A stretch of 61,000 nucleotides of DNA. Origin: Prorocentrum cordatum (Eukaryota > Sar > Dinophyceae > Prorocentrales > Prorocentraceae). Position numbers and translations under genes: made by a program. This document shows positions 32,610 through 41,914 of this stretch, one piece after another. The first letter of the stretch is position 1. Each line of letters opens with the position of its first letter. A model generated the notes under the pieces. It saw nothing but the letters and a program-made list of their open reading frames with translations, did no database searches and had not been told where the DNA came from. The DNA lies in the NCBI GenBank assembly GCA_963575745.1, contig CAUYUJ010003891.1, positions 1,225,017 through 1,286,016 on the forward strand. Direction: 5' to 3'.

Positions 32610-35097
32610 GGCAGGGTGTTTGATCATGCCACGTGCTCAGAAGTGCGGGAGGCTGACATTGCGACCCCACCCCTCATCGCACTCGTCCTCTTCCTTTCTG
32701 CTCCTCCTCTTTCTCCCCCCCCTCCCCCTCCTTACTGCCCCTCCTCCTTAAGAGGAACAGGCGTCGGAGGAGGAACAGTAAGATGAGGACATGGGGCAGC
32801 GTATGCACCAGGGAAGGGGAGGAACAGCAGGAGGAGAATGCAGGGATGATCGCGGCAGGACATGCGTAGCACGTGTAAACCCACGAGGAGGGGAGGAACC
32901 AGTTGAAGAAGTCAAAGCCCGAACTCCATAGAGCATTCAAGAGAGCCACCCACTCGCAGAAGAGGAAGTGGACCCATCAATTTCAAGAGACTGGTGAGTT
33001 CGACCACATCCAGTCCAACAAGGCCGAACGCAAAGAATCCCAAAGTTGGACCACCGATCAGGGTTTATGGTTCTTAGGGCGCAGGGTAAACCTTACTCGA
33101 CGGAGGTGCCTCGTGATATCGGCACCCCCGCGTTGAATGCATGTCCATGTGCATTCAATGGTAGATTTTTTTGTTCCTGTCTTCCCATCTCGCACTTATC
33201 GCTCTTTCTATGCTTCTCTCTCTCGCTCTGTATAATACATATATATATATATGTACATATTCGTATATCCCCAACGCCTTTCGGGATATGCCCTCGCTCC
33301 ACGACACTGCCTCGCCTCGTTTGGGTGCCGAGCTCAGGTTCACATACGATGACCTCCTCGCGGACTGCAAGTGGACCCCAGAGAACGCCAACACTCCCTT
33401 TGGCCAGAGGCGTCCAGCTGCATGTAAAAAATCAGGGGTATACGGCACCTGAGGCTGAGGTTACTCGAGTGGCGGATGTGGAGTTTGACATCTGACGAGC
33501 ACGAGTAGGAGCGTGGGACGACTGGAGGAGGATGGGCGCTGGAGCCGCGGACGAGGAGTGAGAACAGCAGGCGCCCATGCTAATTCACAGCCCCTCGGAC
33601 ATACCATCAAGCATGGGGGTCGCGGGGTAGCGCCCGGAAAAGCAGGGCGACAAGGTGGAGGAACAGGAGGAGGAGGGATTCAGGATGGGGCATTCCACCT
33701 GCGCAGGGCTAAAGCTCGCACGGACGCCATCGTCCACTTCTGCCGCACCCAGAAGGGCTTCAAGAAGGCGGGGCGGGAGCCAGCACGATGAGCCCGCTGG
33801 ATGAGAATGCGGGAGGAAGAGGAGGGCAAGCCTGGGAGTCGGAACGATGCGATATCGATACGGATACTTAGGATAAGTAGGAGGGGCACGAGCGAGGATG
33901 GGCAGGGCAGGGGAAGGCAACATGAATAGTTTCAAGCAGACGGGAAACAGGTTACACGAGTATACGGACAACGATGCGAGGTCCACCCTCCTGGCCATCA
34001 ACCCTCTCGCCCCTCCGACATATGGGACATTGGAGGTGCACCCGCAGCACGGCGAGACGCTGTGCAAAAAGATCAACCTCAGCGACCTCCAGCGCGAGGC
34101 GCTTGCCCGCACCTCCTGCATCATCCTCGTCCTTGGGCCCCTCGTTCTTATCGTGCTCATCTGCCCGTGGTGGCCCTCGCCCCGCCCGCTCCACCCCCCT
34201 TTCCCCCTTCCCCAAATCACGATGGTCATGGGCATTTCCGCCCCGCGGTCATGGCTTGCATCGTCGTGCCGTCGTCGCCTTCATCCTCCTCGAACTCCTC
34301 TAATGCTACCCATCGCGTGCGCATCCTCGATTCTTCTGATCCCGATTCCCCCGCTTGGCGCTTGAAAGCTCGTGCAAGAACAAAGCGTTGTATTCCCTGC
34401 TTCCGAGGCCCCTCCTGACTGTCCATCCCTCGCATTCTGATTTCGCCTGCGGCTCCAGGGCCACACCCGGAAGCTGGAGACTGCGATGCGCTCCACCGAG
34501 GCTGAGATTCCAGCTGAGCAGCGCCGCATCATGAAGGCGAAGGAGATCAGGGGATCGGGGGGACGATGGAGCAGGAGAGGGTCCAATGGGGGAGGAGCAG
34601 GTTAGAGGGGCAAACAGAAACAGTCGATAATAACATACGGGAAGGGTGCGGGAATAGGAAGGAGGGTTGGGGGCAGGTGCACCAGAGGAAGAGCACGTGG
34701 AAGGAGTGCGAGGCAGGGCTGGAGAGCACGAGGGATCGCCAATAGGATGCGAGTGCCATTGAATCGAGCAGGGAAGGTGGTCGGGCAAGGGAGTGACCGA
34801 TGGAAAGGCGGGGCAGGCTGAGAAGGACGACGATTCGTACTCCAGCTACTACAGCGACTCAGACGACTCTGAGAATGAGCAGGGTGGCACGGCCAGCGCA
34901 TCAACGGCGGCTGCCCCCGCCAACGCACTGATGGCGGAAGCGGCAGCGCTGTTGGGCCAGGCTGCCACGCTGAAAGCATTTATTTCTGGGCTGCAGGTGG
35001 GCAGGGCAACGGGCGATGTGCCACGGAGCTGCCGAGGTCGAAGAAGACTCGGGACGAGAATGAAAGAGAGGGAGGGAGAGAAATGGAGGGAGGGCGT

Positions 35098-35136
<39 letters not shown>

Positions 35137-36582
35137 AAAGCATCTATGTATATTCCGAGATAAAGGGAACGGACAACGAATAGAGAGAGAGAGAGAGACC
35201 TATACATACGTAAAGGCAAATAAAGACAAGGAGACCGATAGAGCTAACACCATAAGCTTGACATCGTTTTCCGCGGTACACGAGCCCACAGAACGCGACG
35301 ACAGCATTATGTGATTCACTCTTGGGCTGCGCTCCTCTTTCACTTTCCCGCGGCGCGCTCGAGCGCACGATGGGGGTCGGAGGTGAAAGACGGCCTGTGG
35401 CTGAAGCCATTCGAGAAGGAGATCCAGGCGTCCCTGGAGGCCTTGGAACAGGGCGCCCTCGAGATCACCAAGCAGATCCAGGGACAGTCCTGCGCTGGAG
35501 CGGGGGGGGGGTGAGGACGAGAAAGGAGAGTGCGTGGAGAAGGAGGGGTAGGAACATGAGATCAGAATACAGAAGAAAAGTGAGATGGGGATGAGGAGTA
35601 TTGCGAGACACGATGGGGGAATCCGAGGAGGAATAAGGGAAACCTAATGTACACGCCAAGGGGGTACGAGGAGGAGGAGGAGGAGGAGGAGGAGGAGGAA
35701 GGATGATTTTGCCCCTCGTACTCGCTCTCTCATGCTCTCTATGTTCCTGTGTGGGCAGTCGGTGACATATTGCCCAGGCTGGTCGACAGCCTGCTCGGAG
35801 CTCTGGTGGCGATAGCACATGGTCAGACACATCGAGCTCGTAGGAAGTGGTGCTCTCTCGGAGGATCGGTGGCGACGGCAGGTGATGGAGACATATGCTG
35901 TTCAGACATTGTCGAGCTCGTGGGAAGTAATGCTGTTCCTCGAGGGGCTGGTCGTTTTCTTGAGCATCAATCTCGATCCTCTATCTGGGCCCCATATCAT
36001 TGAGCATTGCTGATGAGGCCCCCGACCCTCCATCGCAATACGTCCTGGTCACCGCGCATCGTGAAGTTCTACACATAGACTGTCCAGATGGAGGATCCAG
36101 AGAGGTGCTCAAGGAAACGCCGTGCATGCTGGTTTGGACCTCCCATCCCCCACGTTCCTACGCACCCGCAGGTCGGCAAACCTGCAGGAGGCAAAGAACG
36201 GCATCGCGGCGGCCATGACAACAGGGCAGGAGGAATACTGGAGGAGTGAACGTTTGTACAGCAGGGTTGGCCGTCAAGTTTGCGAGGGTAAGTTCGGACA
36301 GGGCCAAGGGCGCGATCGAGAGGGGGAGGGGGCTGAGGACGATGAGAATATGCCATTGTTTTTTGCAGTGAATTGAAGGCGAAGACCCTGTGGGAGGTCA
36401 CCGAGCCGCTCAAGAATACCTATGCTGCCGCGTCCGCGGCCATCGGGTCCAAGAAAAGGCAAGCCCAAGTGATGAAGTCTGCTAGGATGGGGGCTGTCGC
36501 TCGGAGCAAGGCCCGCGCGCAGCGCAGGCGTGGAGCTCGGGATGTTCAGGGGGACAAGGCACGGAAGGAGAAACCGTACTGA
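32461..36582 (+). CDS. Gene E: multi-exon gene, unknown function
   Basis: The best gene model in the window. Exons 32461-32609, 32896-33084, 33338-33409, 33707-33767, 34036-34098, 34459-34550, 34777-34996, 35383-35481, 36172-36243 and 36369-36582 read protein-like. The first eight join with consistent phase (2,2,2,0,0,2,0), each acceptor AG|G, with GC, GG and GT donors. One small exon between 35481 and 36172 is still needed to match phase. The product begins basic (MPPKGGSSKPKKAKP), has a Trp-rich middle (…WTHQFQETGEF…, FTYDDLLADCKWTPEN), an acidic Ser/Asp stretch, Ala-rich helices and a strongly basic C-terminus ending KARKEKPY. Basic ends suggest nuclear or nucleic-acid-associated function, an inference only. 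No family recognised. Confidence 0.65.
32896..33084 (+). CDS. Gene E exon 2
   Basis: (R)NQLKKSKPELHRAFKRATH…, WTHQFQETGEFDHIQSNK…, WTTDQGLWFLGR. Acceptor GGGGAG|G; donor GCGCAG|GGTAAA at phase 2. Confidence 0.6.
33338..33409 (+). CDS. Gene E exon 3
   Basis: (R)FTYDDLLADCKWTPENAN, then TPFGQ(R). Acceptor GCTCAG|G; donor CAGAG|GC at phase 2. Confidence 0.6.
33707..33767 (+). CDS. Gene E exon 4
   Basis: (R)AKARTDAIVHFCRTQKGFKK. Acceptor CTGCGCAG|G; donor AAGAAG|GCGGGG at phase 0. Confidence 0.55.
34036..34098 (+). CDS. Gene E exon 5
   Basis: VHPQHGETLCKKINLSDLQR then E. Acceptor TTGGAG|G; donor CGCGAG|GCGC at phase 0. Confidence 0.55.
34459..34550 (+). CDS. Gene E exon 6
   Basis: GHTRKLETAMRSTEAEIPAE then QRRIMKAKEI(R). 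Acceptor CTCCAG|G; donor GATCAG|GGG at phase 2. Confidence 0.6.
34777..34996 (+). CDS. Gene E exon 7
   Basis: (R)WSGKGVTDGKAGQAEKDDD, SYSSYYSDSDDSENEQGG, then Ala-rich …ALLGQAATLKAFISGLQ. Acceptor GGGAAG|G; canonical donor CTGCAG|GTGGGC at phase 0. Confidence 0.65.
35100..35200 (+). repeat. GA microsatellites in gene E intron
   Basis: (GA)n at about 35098-35130 and 35182-35200 within the intron after exon 7. Confidence 0.9.
35383..35481 (+). CDS. Gene E exon 8
   Basis: VKDGLWLKPFEKEIQASLEA then LEQGALEITKQIQ. Acceptor GTCGGAG|GTG at phase 0, matching exon 7. The donor is approximate. Confidence 0.55.
35749..36013 (+). other. Gene E region with unresolved exon
   Basis: Two frames are open here, one with RLVDSLLGALVAIAHGQ and one with HIELVGSGALSEDRW…. 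The phrase TCGAGCTCGT(A/G)GGAAGT occurs twice (35838 and 35909), suggesting a local duplication. One short exon is expected between here and 36172. Confidence 0.3.
36172..36243 (+). CDS. Gene E exon 9 or 10
   Basis: (x)SANLQEAKNGIAAAMTTGQE then EYW. Acceptor ACCCGCAG|G. A donor after TACTGGAG gives phase 2, which fits the last exon. AGTGAA occurs at both junctions. Confidence 0.45.
36369..36582 (+). CDS. Gene E last exon
   Basis: Acceptor TTTTTTGCAG|T. Reads ELKAKTLWEVTEPLKNTYAA, …SAAIGSKKRQAQVMKSARM…, …KARAQRRRGARDVQGDKARK… and ends KPY, TGA at 36580-36582. Very basic C-terminus. Confidence 0.65.
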
Positions 36583-37550
36583 GGAAGGGAGGGGAGCGAG
36601 GGAGCTCGAGCTAGCTTGCTGCTCGCGAAAGTGCGTGCATGCGCACCCGTTTCCAATGATCTGCGCGAGTCGGCGCACGTGAGTGGGGCCCGTTTCCAGC
36701 ACACACGTTCAGCTTGAAGGTTCGTGGTTCGAGCGAGGACGAGAAAAGAGATGAGCCAAGACAGAACAGGAGACACATATTGTATACGGAGGCGGGGGGG
36801 GACGACGCCCTGCTTGTTGCTGAATTTCGAACACGGTGCATGGGGGTCCGCCGTGCGTGGGACGCTGATGAGAGTTGCGGTGGCACTGCAGCTGCGTTCA
36901 GAAATAGCCTGATGCACCTCATGTGGTATGGTGGATTGCGTCAGCGCAGGGCTGCCGTGCTGGTGCAAAGGGTGTGCATGCATTAGCGTGGGGGGGTATT
37001 CTGATGCAAGAGGTGGCCATGTATTAGCGTGGGTTGCCATGCTAATGCATGACCAACTCTGTGTACAATTACCGAGGTAAATTTGTATACATGCATGTTT
37101 ATATACATACATACATGTACACATGTATACAGTGGAAGGGGGGGTGTTACTGTACATTGGCACGGCGGTGGCAGCAGGTCCTCGAGACCATCTGTTGAAA
37201 ACGCGCTCTCAATTATCATGTTCCCTTGATGCGTGGGATTGCTCAGGGGTCGCAGCCCAGGCCGCGAGGCGAGACGAACTAGGGCAGGACAGTGATCAGC
37301 AGTCAAGGGCACAGCAATGCCCGCCCCCCCCCCCCCCAATTCCCCAGGGAGGTGGTAGGTTAAGGCCAACTGCTTCTGTGCACTGGCAGCGCTTGCCCCC
37401 TACCCACCTCCACCACCCGCCCCCGCTCACCCTCGCGACAGGCATGCTTATCCCCCTCCCCCCCGCCCTAGCAATAATGCAACAACAGCAGCAACACCTA
37501 ACAACGGGAACAACAGCTGACAACACTATAGAACAATACTTCCGGTTAGC
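36583..37550. other. Spacer between genes E and F
   Basis: A 90-residue frame at 36714-36986 is weakly protein-like. TATACATACATACATG-rich sequence at 37080-37130 and a C run near 37325. No gene assigned. Confidence 0.35.
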
Positions 37551-37557
37551 CATGTTT

Positions 37558-37676
<119 letters not shown>

Positions 37677-37686
37677 TTCGGTCCAG

Positions 37687-38135
37687 GCGTTCGCCATCGC
37701 CATTTCTCGTCGGGAATATCCACGCTGGATGGCGGCGCGGGCAGCTGCTGAGAGGTTGAATGTTGAACCGCCCCGCTCCCGAGGAAGAGACGAGAGCGAG
37801 TCCTCCGATGGAGGGGTTGGCCTTCGTCAGTACATGCTGGGGGCCTACAAACGCGGCGAATTGAGCGCCGTTGCTGTCTGTAGCCTGTCATATCATGCCA
37901 CGAGGGGTGGTTGTAGAGGTGTTGCAGATTTATCGTTGCACCCGTCATCAACCCACCATGCAGAACACCTCAGGAAGGCACTGGGGGTGCGTTCGTCTTC
38001 AAACTTTTACTGTGCAGAGTTGCCGATGTGGAACGACATTACCAATTCCAGGGAGCTGGTACGTTTCCCTATAAATCTCCCGCACGAGCAGTTCTGCAGA
38101 TCGTTTGCCGAATACCCTGGAGATTGGGATCCCAG
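37687..38135 (+). CDS. Gene F block 1
   Basis: After CGGTCCAG: AFAIAISRREYPRWMAARAA…, …GLRQYMLGAYKRGELSAVAV…, …HHAEHLRKALGVRSSSNFYC…, …FPINLPHEQFCRSFAEYPG. Good coding composition; N-terminal region of the family. Confidence 0.6.
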
Positions 38136-38138
38136 AAA

Positions 38139-38289
38139 AGGGGGTCGGTATGCGCATTGATGTATGTGTTCGCGTACGTGCACATGCTCTCGACCCCCCC
38201 CCGCCCCGAAAGACACGACGGAATATTCAGGGATGGGTGGTGTTGCGAATGCACAAGAATTCGTATCTCAATGCGTATGCCGACCCCCT
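38139..38289 (+). mobile_element. Inverted-repeat insertion between F blocks 1 and 2
   Basis: AGGGGGTCGGTATGCGCATT at 38139-38158 matches the reverse complement of the right end (38268-38289) with 20 of 22 bases identical, both differences transitions. 151 bases in all, between coding blocks. No AG acceptor lies at the right end, so it may be a non-excised MITE rather than a spliced intron. Confidence 0.6.
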
Positions 38290-38455
38290 GTGTCAACTTT
38301 GATGTGGACGCATTGCCGCCGACGTTTGCCGATCACGCCGTTGTGCGACGGCATGATCGCGTTGCCCCTGTAGGGTATTTTTCTGATGGCGTGCCGCATA
38401 CGCGCAAAGATTCGTTCTTTGCCCACTATTTCACGAACATCCTCACTGGACGGAG
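38290..38455 (+). CDS. Gene F block 2 (first candidate catalytic Asp)
   Basis: FDVDALPPTFADHAVVRRHD…VAPVGYFSDGVPHTRKDSFF…HYFTNILTGR(R). Ends GACGGAG|GTTCGC, GT donor at phase 2. Confidence 0.55.
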
Positions 38456-38605
38456 GTTCGCGGGGGCAACCAAGTGCACCACATGCTGAATAAGGAAGGA
38501 TGGTAGTAGGAAGAGGAGGGACAGAAGAGAGGAGGAACAGGAGGAAGGAGGAGCAGGAGGAAGAAAGAGAAGTAATGCCTTGTTTGCCCCACGTTATTCC
38601 TGCAG
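38456..38605 (+). mobile_element. Intron with terminal inverted repeats, gene F
   Basis: 150 bases, GT-AG. GGGGCAACCAAG (38463-38474) pairs with CTTGTTTGCCCC (38579-38590) at 11 of 12 positions, with looser pairing out to the splice sites. Removal joins …LTGR-R-YLIAAIRES… in frame. Purine-rich centre. Confidence 0.6.
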
Positions 38606-38770
38606 GTATCTGATTGCGGCCATTCGCGAATCCGACGTGTGCAAGTGTGGTTGCAAAGGGTTTTGCACGCTCGGGACATTGTTGCGGATCATTTCATGGT
38701 CGTTCAACGCCCTGGCTGGCGGGGGTCATCCTCGCCGAGATTATCTGGATAAAGTATTCACTGACAGGGG
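38606..38770 (+). CDS. Gene F block 3 (Cys cluster)
   Basis: YLIAAIRESDVCKCGCKGFC…, LLRIISWSFNALAGGGHPRR…, DYLDKVFTD. Possible zinc-binding Cys set. Confidence 0.55.
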
Positions 38771-38905
38771 GATCCCTTTTCTTTTTGCTTTTCTTGTTTT
38801 TGTTGTTTTTTTTTTTTTTTTCTTTATTTTTTTTGTTTTGTTTTTTTTTTTTTTTTTTTTTTTCGTGCTTTTTTTCTTTTTTTATTTGTTTTATTTGCTA
38901 AGGCA
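38771..38905 (+). other. T-rich intron of gene F
   Basis: Two poly-T tracts (38803-38830 and 38836-38865) and TTTATTTGTTTTATTTGCTAAGGCAG before block 4; same style as the tract at 37558. Confidence 0.6.
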
Positions 38906-39070
38906 GGACAGCCCCTCGCATTTGGGTGGGTGGGAGCTTTGACCGAAATGCGTGCTGATTTATTGGAGATGGTAGGTGCTCTTGGCTTCAAGACGTGGAG
39001 CAACGTACAAAATCCGTGCTTCAAGTGCGATTGTAAAAAACACATTTGTTTCAATACCCCACCAATTTAG
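38906..39070 (+). CDS. Gene F block 4 (second candidate Asp and Cys pair)
   Basis: GQPLAFGWVGALTEMRADLL then EMVGALGFKTWSNVQNPCFK then CDCKKHICF. Too short and bounded by a stop to be seen by length; identified from composition and family order. The frame is lost near 39030-39070. Confidence 0.55.
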   Translation, partial: GQPLAFGWVGALTEMRADLLEMVGALGFKTWSNVQNPCFKCDCKKHICFNTPPI

Positions 39071-39480
39071 AATCATCAACGTGGGTCCCGCGGGATGCTA
39101 CTGCGTATCAAATCATGGTGGACAGATCGACAGTTACAGTGGATGTGACAACACGTGCGGTGTTGATGAGACTCCTGGGATCGATGCGTTTCGATGAAGA
39201 ATTTGGTGGTTACGCCGCATTCCAAGAGGTGCGGGAACTGAATTTGCGTTCTGGGTTCAGCATTATTGAAAAAGGCCCCGTCACTGATATACATAGATTG
39301 CATGAGTTGGTCCCTCCGGTTCGGCTCACATTCTTCAACAATCGTGCTGGCGTTGGGCTCAATCTGGTTTCTCCCATATTCAGTGTGCAGGGATTTACCG
39401 TGAATGAGCTCCATCATGACGTTATGCGCATATTAGATCTGGGCGTCACCCAATGTGTGTTGGGCAAATTGTTTTTTCTG
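39071..39480 (+). CDS. Gene F block 5
   Basis: STWVPRDATAYQIMVDRSTV…, …MRLLGSMRFDEEFGGYAAF…, …VPPVRLTFFNNRAGVG…, …GFTVNELHHDVMRILDLG…. The NELHHDVM segment fits the conserved histidine-rich step of the recalled family. Confidence 0.55.
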
Positions 39481-39741
39481 CTTACCAAAAACAACTTCGC
39501 CCGCTCTTTGAAGGGGAGGGCAGAGCCCCGAAAACACGACAACCTTCTGCATTTGAGGAGGCGCGCAGGGATACTCGACGCGTCCATTTCGAATTGCCAC
39601 CTCCTGCAACGTCGACAGATTTCACACGCGATCGGGGGGTGGTGGAGGACGGGGGCGGAAGGCGAAGGGAGAGGAGGAATAAGAAGACGAGAGGGGGGAG
39701 GCGAGGGGGAAAACGACGAACGTGTGATCGATGTCGCGCAG
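39481..39741 (+). other. Probable intron or variable linker of gene F
   Basis: Two frames are open. The middle is GGAGG/GGGG purine-rich (39640-39715). Ends GATGTCGCGCAG|GG. Confidence 0.4.
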
Positions 39742-39948
39742 GGTTGGTGGCGCAGCTTTGCCGTGAAAACAAAGTTTTCTTAGGGCCCAAGGCCGTCCAA
39801 TTATCGATGGCTGTGAATGCGCTGGATGAGGCGCACCGCATCATGGAACGAGAACCGAGGAGGATGTCGGATGACGGATGCGAGCGGTTGCAAAAGGCTC
39901 TGCTGAGATTCCTCCATTTTTTGGAAATCGTCTGGAGGGCGCCAACTT
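39742..39948 (+). CDS. Gene F block 6
   Basis: GLVAQLCRENKVFLGPKAVQ…NALDEAHRIMEREPRRMSDD…LQKALLRFLHFLEIVW. Helical. A five-T run at 39948-39952 shifts the frame to a TAA. Confidence 0.5.
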
Positions 39949-40131
39949 TTTAAGCACCACATGGTGGTGCACGTGGCCGAGTGGGCCCGCGCCCACGGGA
40001 ACCCCCGATTTTATTGGACGTACGCCGACGAACAAGAAAATCGCCTCATGGGAACGGTTGCCAAGTCCCTCCACGCAGGTGGCACATTTTACTGGCGATT
40101 CCTGGAGAAAGTTCTCCCTGGGAACTGCTGA
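39949..40131 (+). CDS. Gene F block 7 (candidate catalytic Glu)
   Basis: KHHMVVHVAEWARAHGNPRF then YWTYADEQENRLMGTVAKSL and …FYWRFLEKVLPGNC, TGA. The H-x3-H, GNPRFY and DEQEN pattern is the strongest family signature of the locus. Confidence 0.55.
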   Translation, partial: FKHHMVVHVAEWARAHGNPRFYWTYADEQENRLMGTVAKSLHAGGTFYWRFLEKVLPGNC

Positions 40132-40149
40132 ACTATATGTTGTAAGTGG

Positions 40150-40215
40150 AGGGGGATCTTACAAGGAGGAGGAGAAGGAGGAGGGGGAAAAGGAGGAGGA
40201 GGAGGAGGAGGACCA
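40150..40215 (+). repeat. GGAGGA repeat
   Basis: Short purine repeat just after gene F. Confidence 0.85.
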
Positions 40216-40379
40216 CGTGGCCTTTCCTGTTTGGTTTCGCCGCTCTGCCTCGCGTCACCATCACAATCATCACCGTCATCATCGCCAGTGCCATGAAGAA
40301 CGCAACCAACGTACTATCTTCACACATACAGCACGTGGACGTACTGTGCACATCGCATTATCATCATCGTCCGGATAAA

Positions 40380-40680
40380 AGCAGCGCCTGTGCACGCCCT
40401 CATTTTTTAGCCGCGTGGACTCGGATCCGCGGGTGTTCCCAGCGCTGCGGCCGCCGCTTGAGCGGCCTGGCGGGGGGCGCCGCGCGAGTCGAGGAACGAG
40501 GGGCAGGACGACGAGGAGGAAGAAGAGGACGAGGAGGAAAAAGAGGAGGAATAAAAGCGACTGCGCCTGGCACCCCCTCATTTTTTTAGCCTGGGCTCGG
40601 ATCCGCAGGTGCCCCCAGCGCTGCGGCCGCCGCACTTGGGCGGCCTTCCGGGGGGCGCCGCACGAGGCCCAGGGCGAAGA
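40380..40680 (+). repeat. Tandem duplication, period about 174 bp
   Basis: Two copies, from about 40381 and 40555, share AGCG(C)CTG…CCCTCATTTTTTAGCC, then CTCGGATCCGC, CCCAGCGCTGCGGCCGCCGC and GGGGGGCGCCGC. They are separated by a GAGGAAGA stretch. Confidence 0.75.
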
Positions 40681-40689
40681 AGAAACATA

Positions 40690-40805
40690 TACATTCACAT
40701 AAATGTACACACATGTGTACATATATATATATATACACACATATATATGTATATAGATAAATCAATGCATATATATATAAATAAATCTCTATATATACAC
40801 ATAGA
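40690..40805 (+). repeat. TA-rich simple sequence
   Basis: TATATATA, ACACATATAT and AAATAAATC steps. Confidence 0.85.
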
Positions 40806-41120
40806 ATTCTTCAATGTGCGCGCTGCATCCCTGTTTCCCTGTATGGGGACGCTTGCGCACCTGAGGCTGTGCGAGCCCCTGCGCTTTGAACTGTGGACTG
40901 CGTTGTTCCTTGCCCGATTTGTCGCGCACAGACGCACAAACAGCACAGTCACAATAACACCTCCTCCCCCTCCTCCTCCTCGGCAGGATATACCGATCAG
41001 GTACCGACAAGGCCTTGTCGCAAAGGCTGCTTCCACTTGCTTGACAGATCGATGTGTGGTGTGAAAAGCATGTCCCCCTGATCCTCCTCTTCGTGGTAAC
41101 GCGGACATCACAAAATATGG
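40806..41120. other. Spacer, no gene seen
   Basis: Unique sequence with a short CTCCTC run. No exon assigned. Confidence 0.35.
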
Positions 41121-41121
41121 A

Positions 41122-41123
41122 TG

Positions 41124-41162
<39 letters not shown>

Positions 41163-41205
41163 GACCACCACCACCACCACCACCACCACCACCACCACCA
41201 CTACT
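41122..41205 (+). repeat. ACT and ACC trinucleotide repeats
   Basis: (ACT)n at 41122-41163, (ACC)n to 41200. Confidence 0.97.
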
Positions 41206-41349
41206 ATATTACACATGGCACGTCGTCTGCATGTGTTGTCTGCTTCGTTTGAAGCATGCGTATTCCTGCGCGCCTGGCCGAGTGCCGCGCATTTTAACAG
41301 TTGAGATGCACTGCTCCCTTTGTGATTTTTTTTATATAAACAAAAAAAA

Positions 41350-41510
41350 GGCATGCCCGTGGCCCCAATGGCCCCCGCTGAGGCTCCAACAAGCCCCCAC
41401 TTATAAGGCTCCAGCAAAAGACTTCAAAAAAAGGCCCCCGCAAAAGGCCTCAAGAGACTAATGCTCTAAAAGCTCCCGCAAAGGCCCCAGGGCCCCGACT
41501 AGTACAACCC
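41350..41510 (-). repeat. GCCCC-type dispersed repeat (short copy)
   Basis: GGCCCC, GCCCCC and CTCAAGAG units; the complement of TCTTGGGG. Confidence 0.55.
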
Positions 41511-41664
41511 AACATGTTCGGGCGACAACGCCCGACCCCTGTAAGGATTCCAACTCGCACAATACAACTAAGACAACTGCGCCAATACACCCACGACAAC
41601 CACATCTTAATTGTTTTTGATTATCTTGATTGTTTTTGGTTTAACATAATTGTTTTGTTCTCAT

Positions 41665-41764
41665 GTCGTGAGTTTTTCTGGATGTCGTGAGTTTTCTCTC
41701 GCGTCGTGAGTTAAACTCACGACGTTTGAGGCGTCGTGAGTTTCTCACGGCGCTGGAAGTCAGG
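41665..41764 (-). mobile_element. Right inverted-repeat arm with GTCGTGAG cluster
   Basis: 41713-41764 is the reverse complement of 19735-19786 (48/52). GTCGTGAG at 41665, 41684, 41703 and 41733, complement at 41716, degenerate copy at 41744. AT-richer sequence with TTGTTTTTG repeats lies just inside (41600-41660). Confidence 0.6.
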
Positions 41765-41914
41765 GTTCTTTGAGTTGGCGCATGTCCAGAGCACGCACGG
41801 CGAAAACCCTGGCTCGGCGAGCATCCGCCGCGGGGCGAGAACGGAACATGTTAGAAACCTAGCGCTCGTGAGTGCGGCTCGTTCAGCCTTCGCGGTGCCC
41901 AGCGCGGGGAATTC

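Larger units (their letters stand above)
37687..40131 (+). mobile_element. Gene F: CACTA/Tnp2-like DDE transposase, decayed or indel-affected
   Basis: Seven blocks in order on the + strand. Candidate catalytic pieces: GYFSDGVPHT (first Asp), GALTEMRADLLEMVGALGF followed by PCFKCDC (second Asp plus Cys pair), and HHMVVHVAEW…FYWTYADEQEN (His and Glu near the end), in the spacing known for Tnp2/CACTA-type transposases. A Cys cluster CKCGCKGFC lies between. From memory, the same order occurs in multicopy dinoflagellate proteins. Frame changes at an A run or C run near 39025-39070 and at a five-T run near 39949 mean that this copy as read cannot make a full product. Ends TGA at 40129-40131. It sits 1.5 kb inside the right inverted repeat, a fitting place for the element's own transposase. 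Confidence 0.5.

Noticed and set aside
33133-33160. Hairpin TTGAATGCA…TGCATTCAA in a gene E intron
   Set aside because: A short perfect inverted repeat, but without other evidence of a terminator or RNA gene; probably chance or a minor intron structure.
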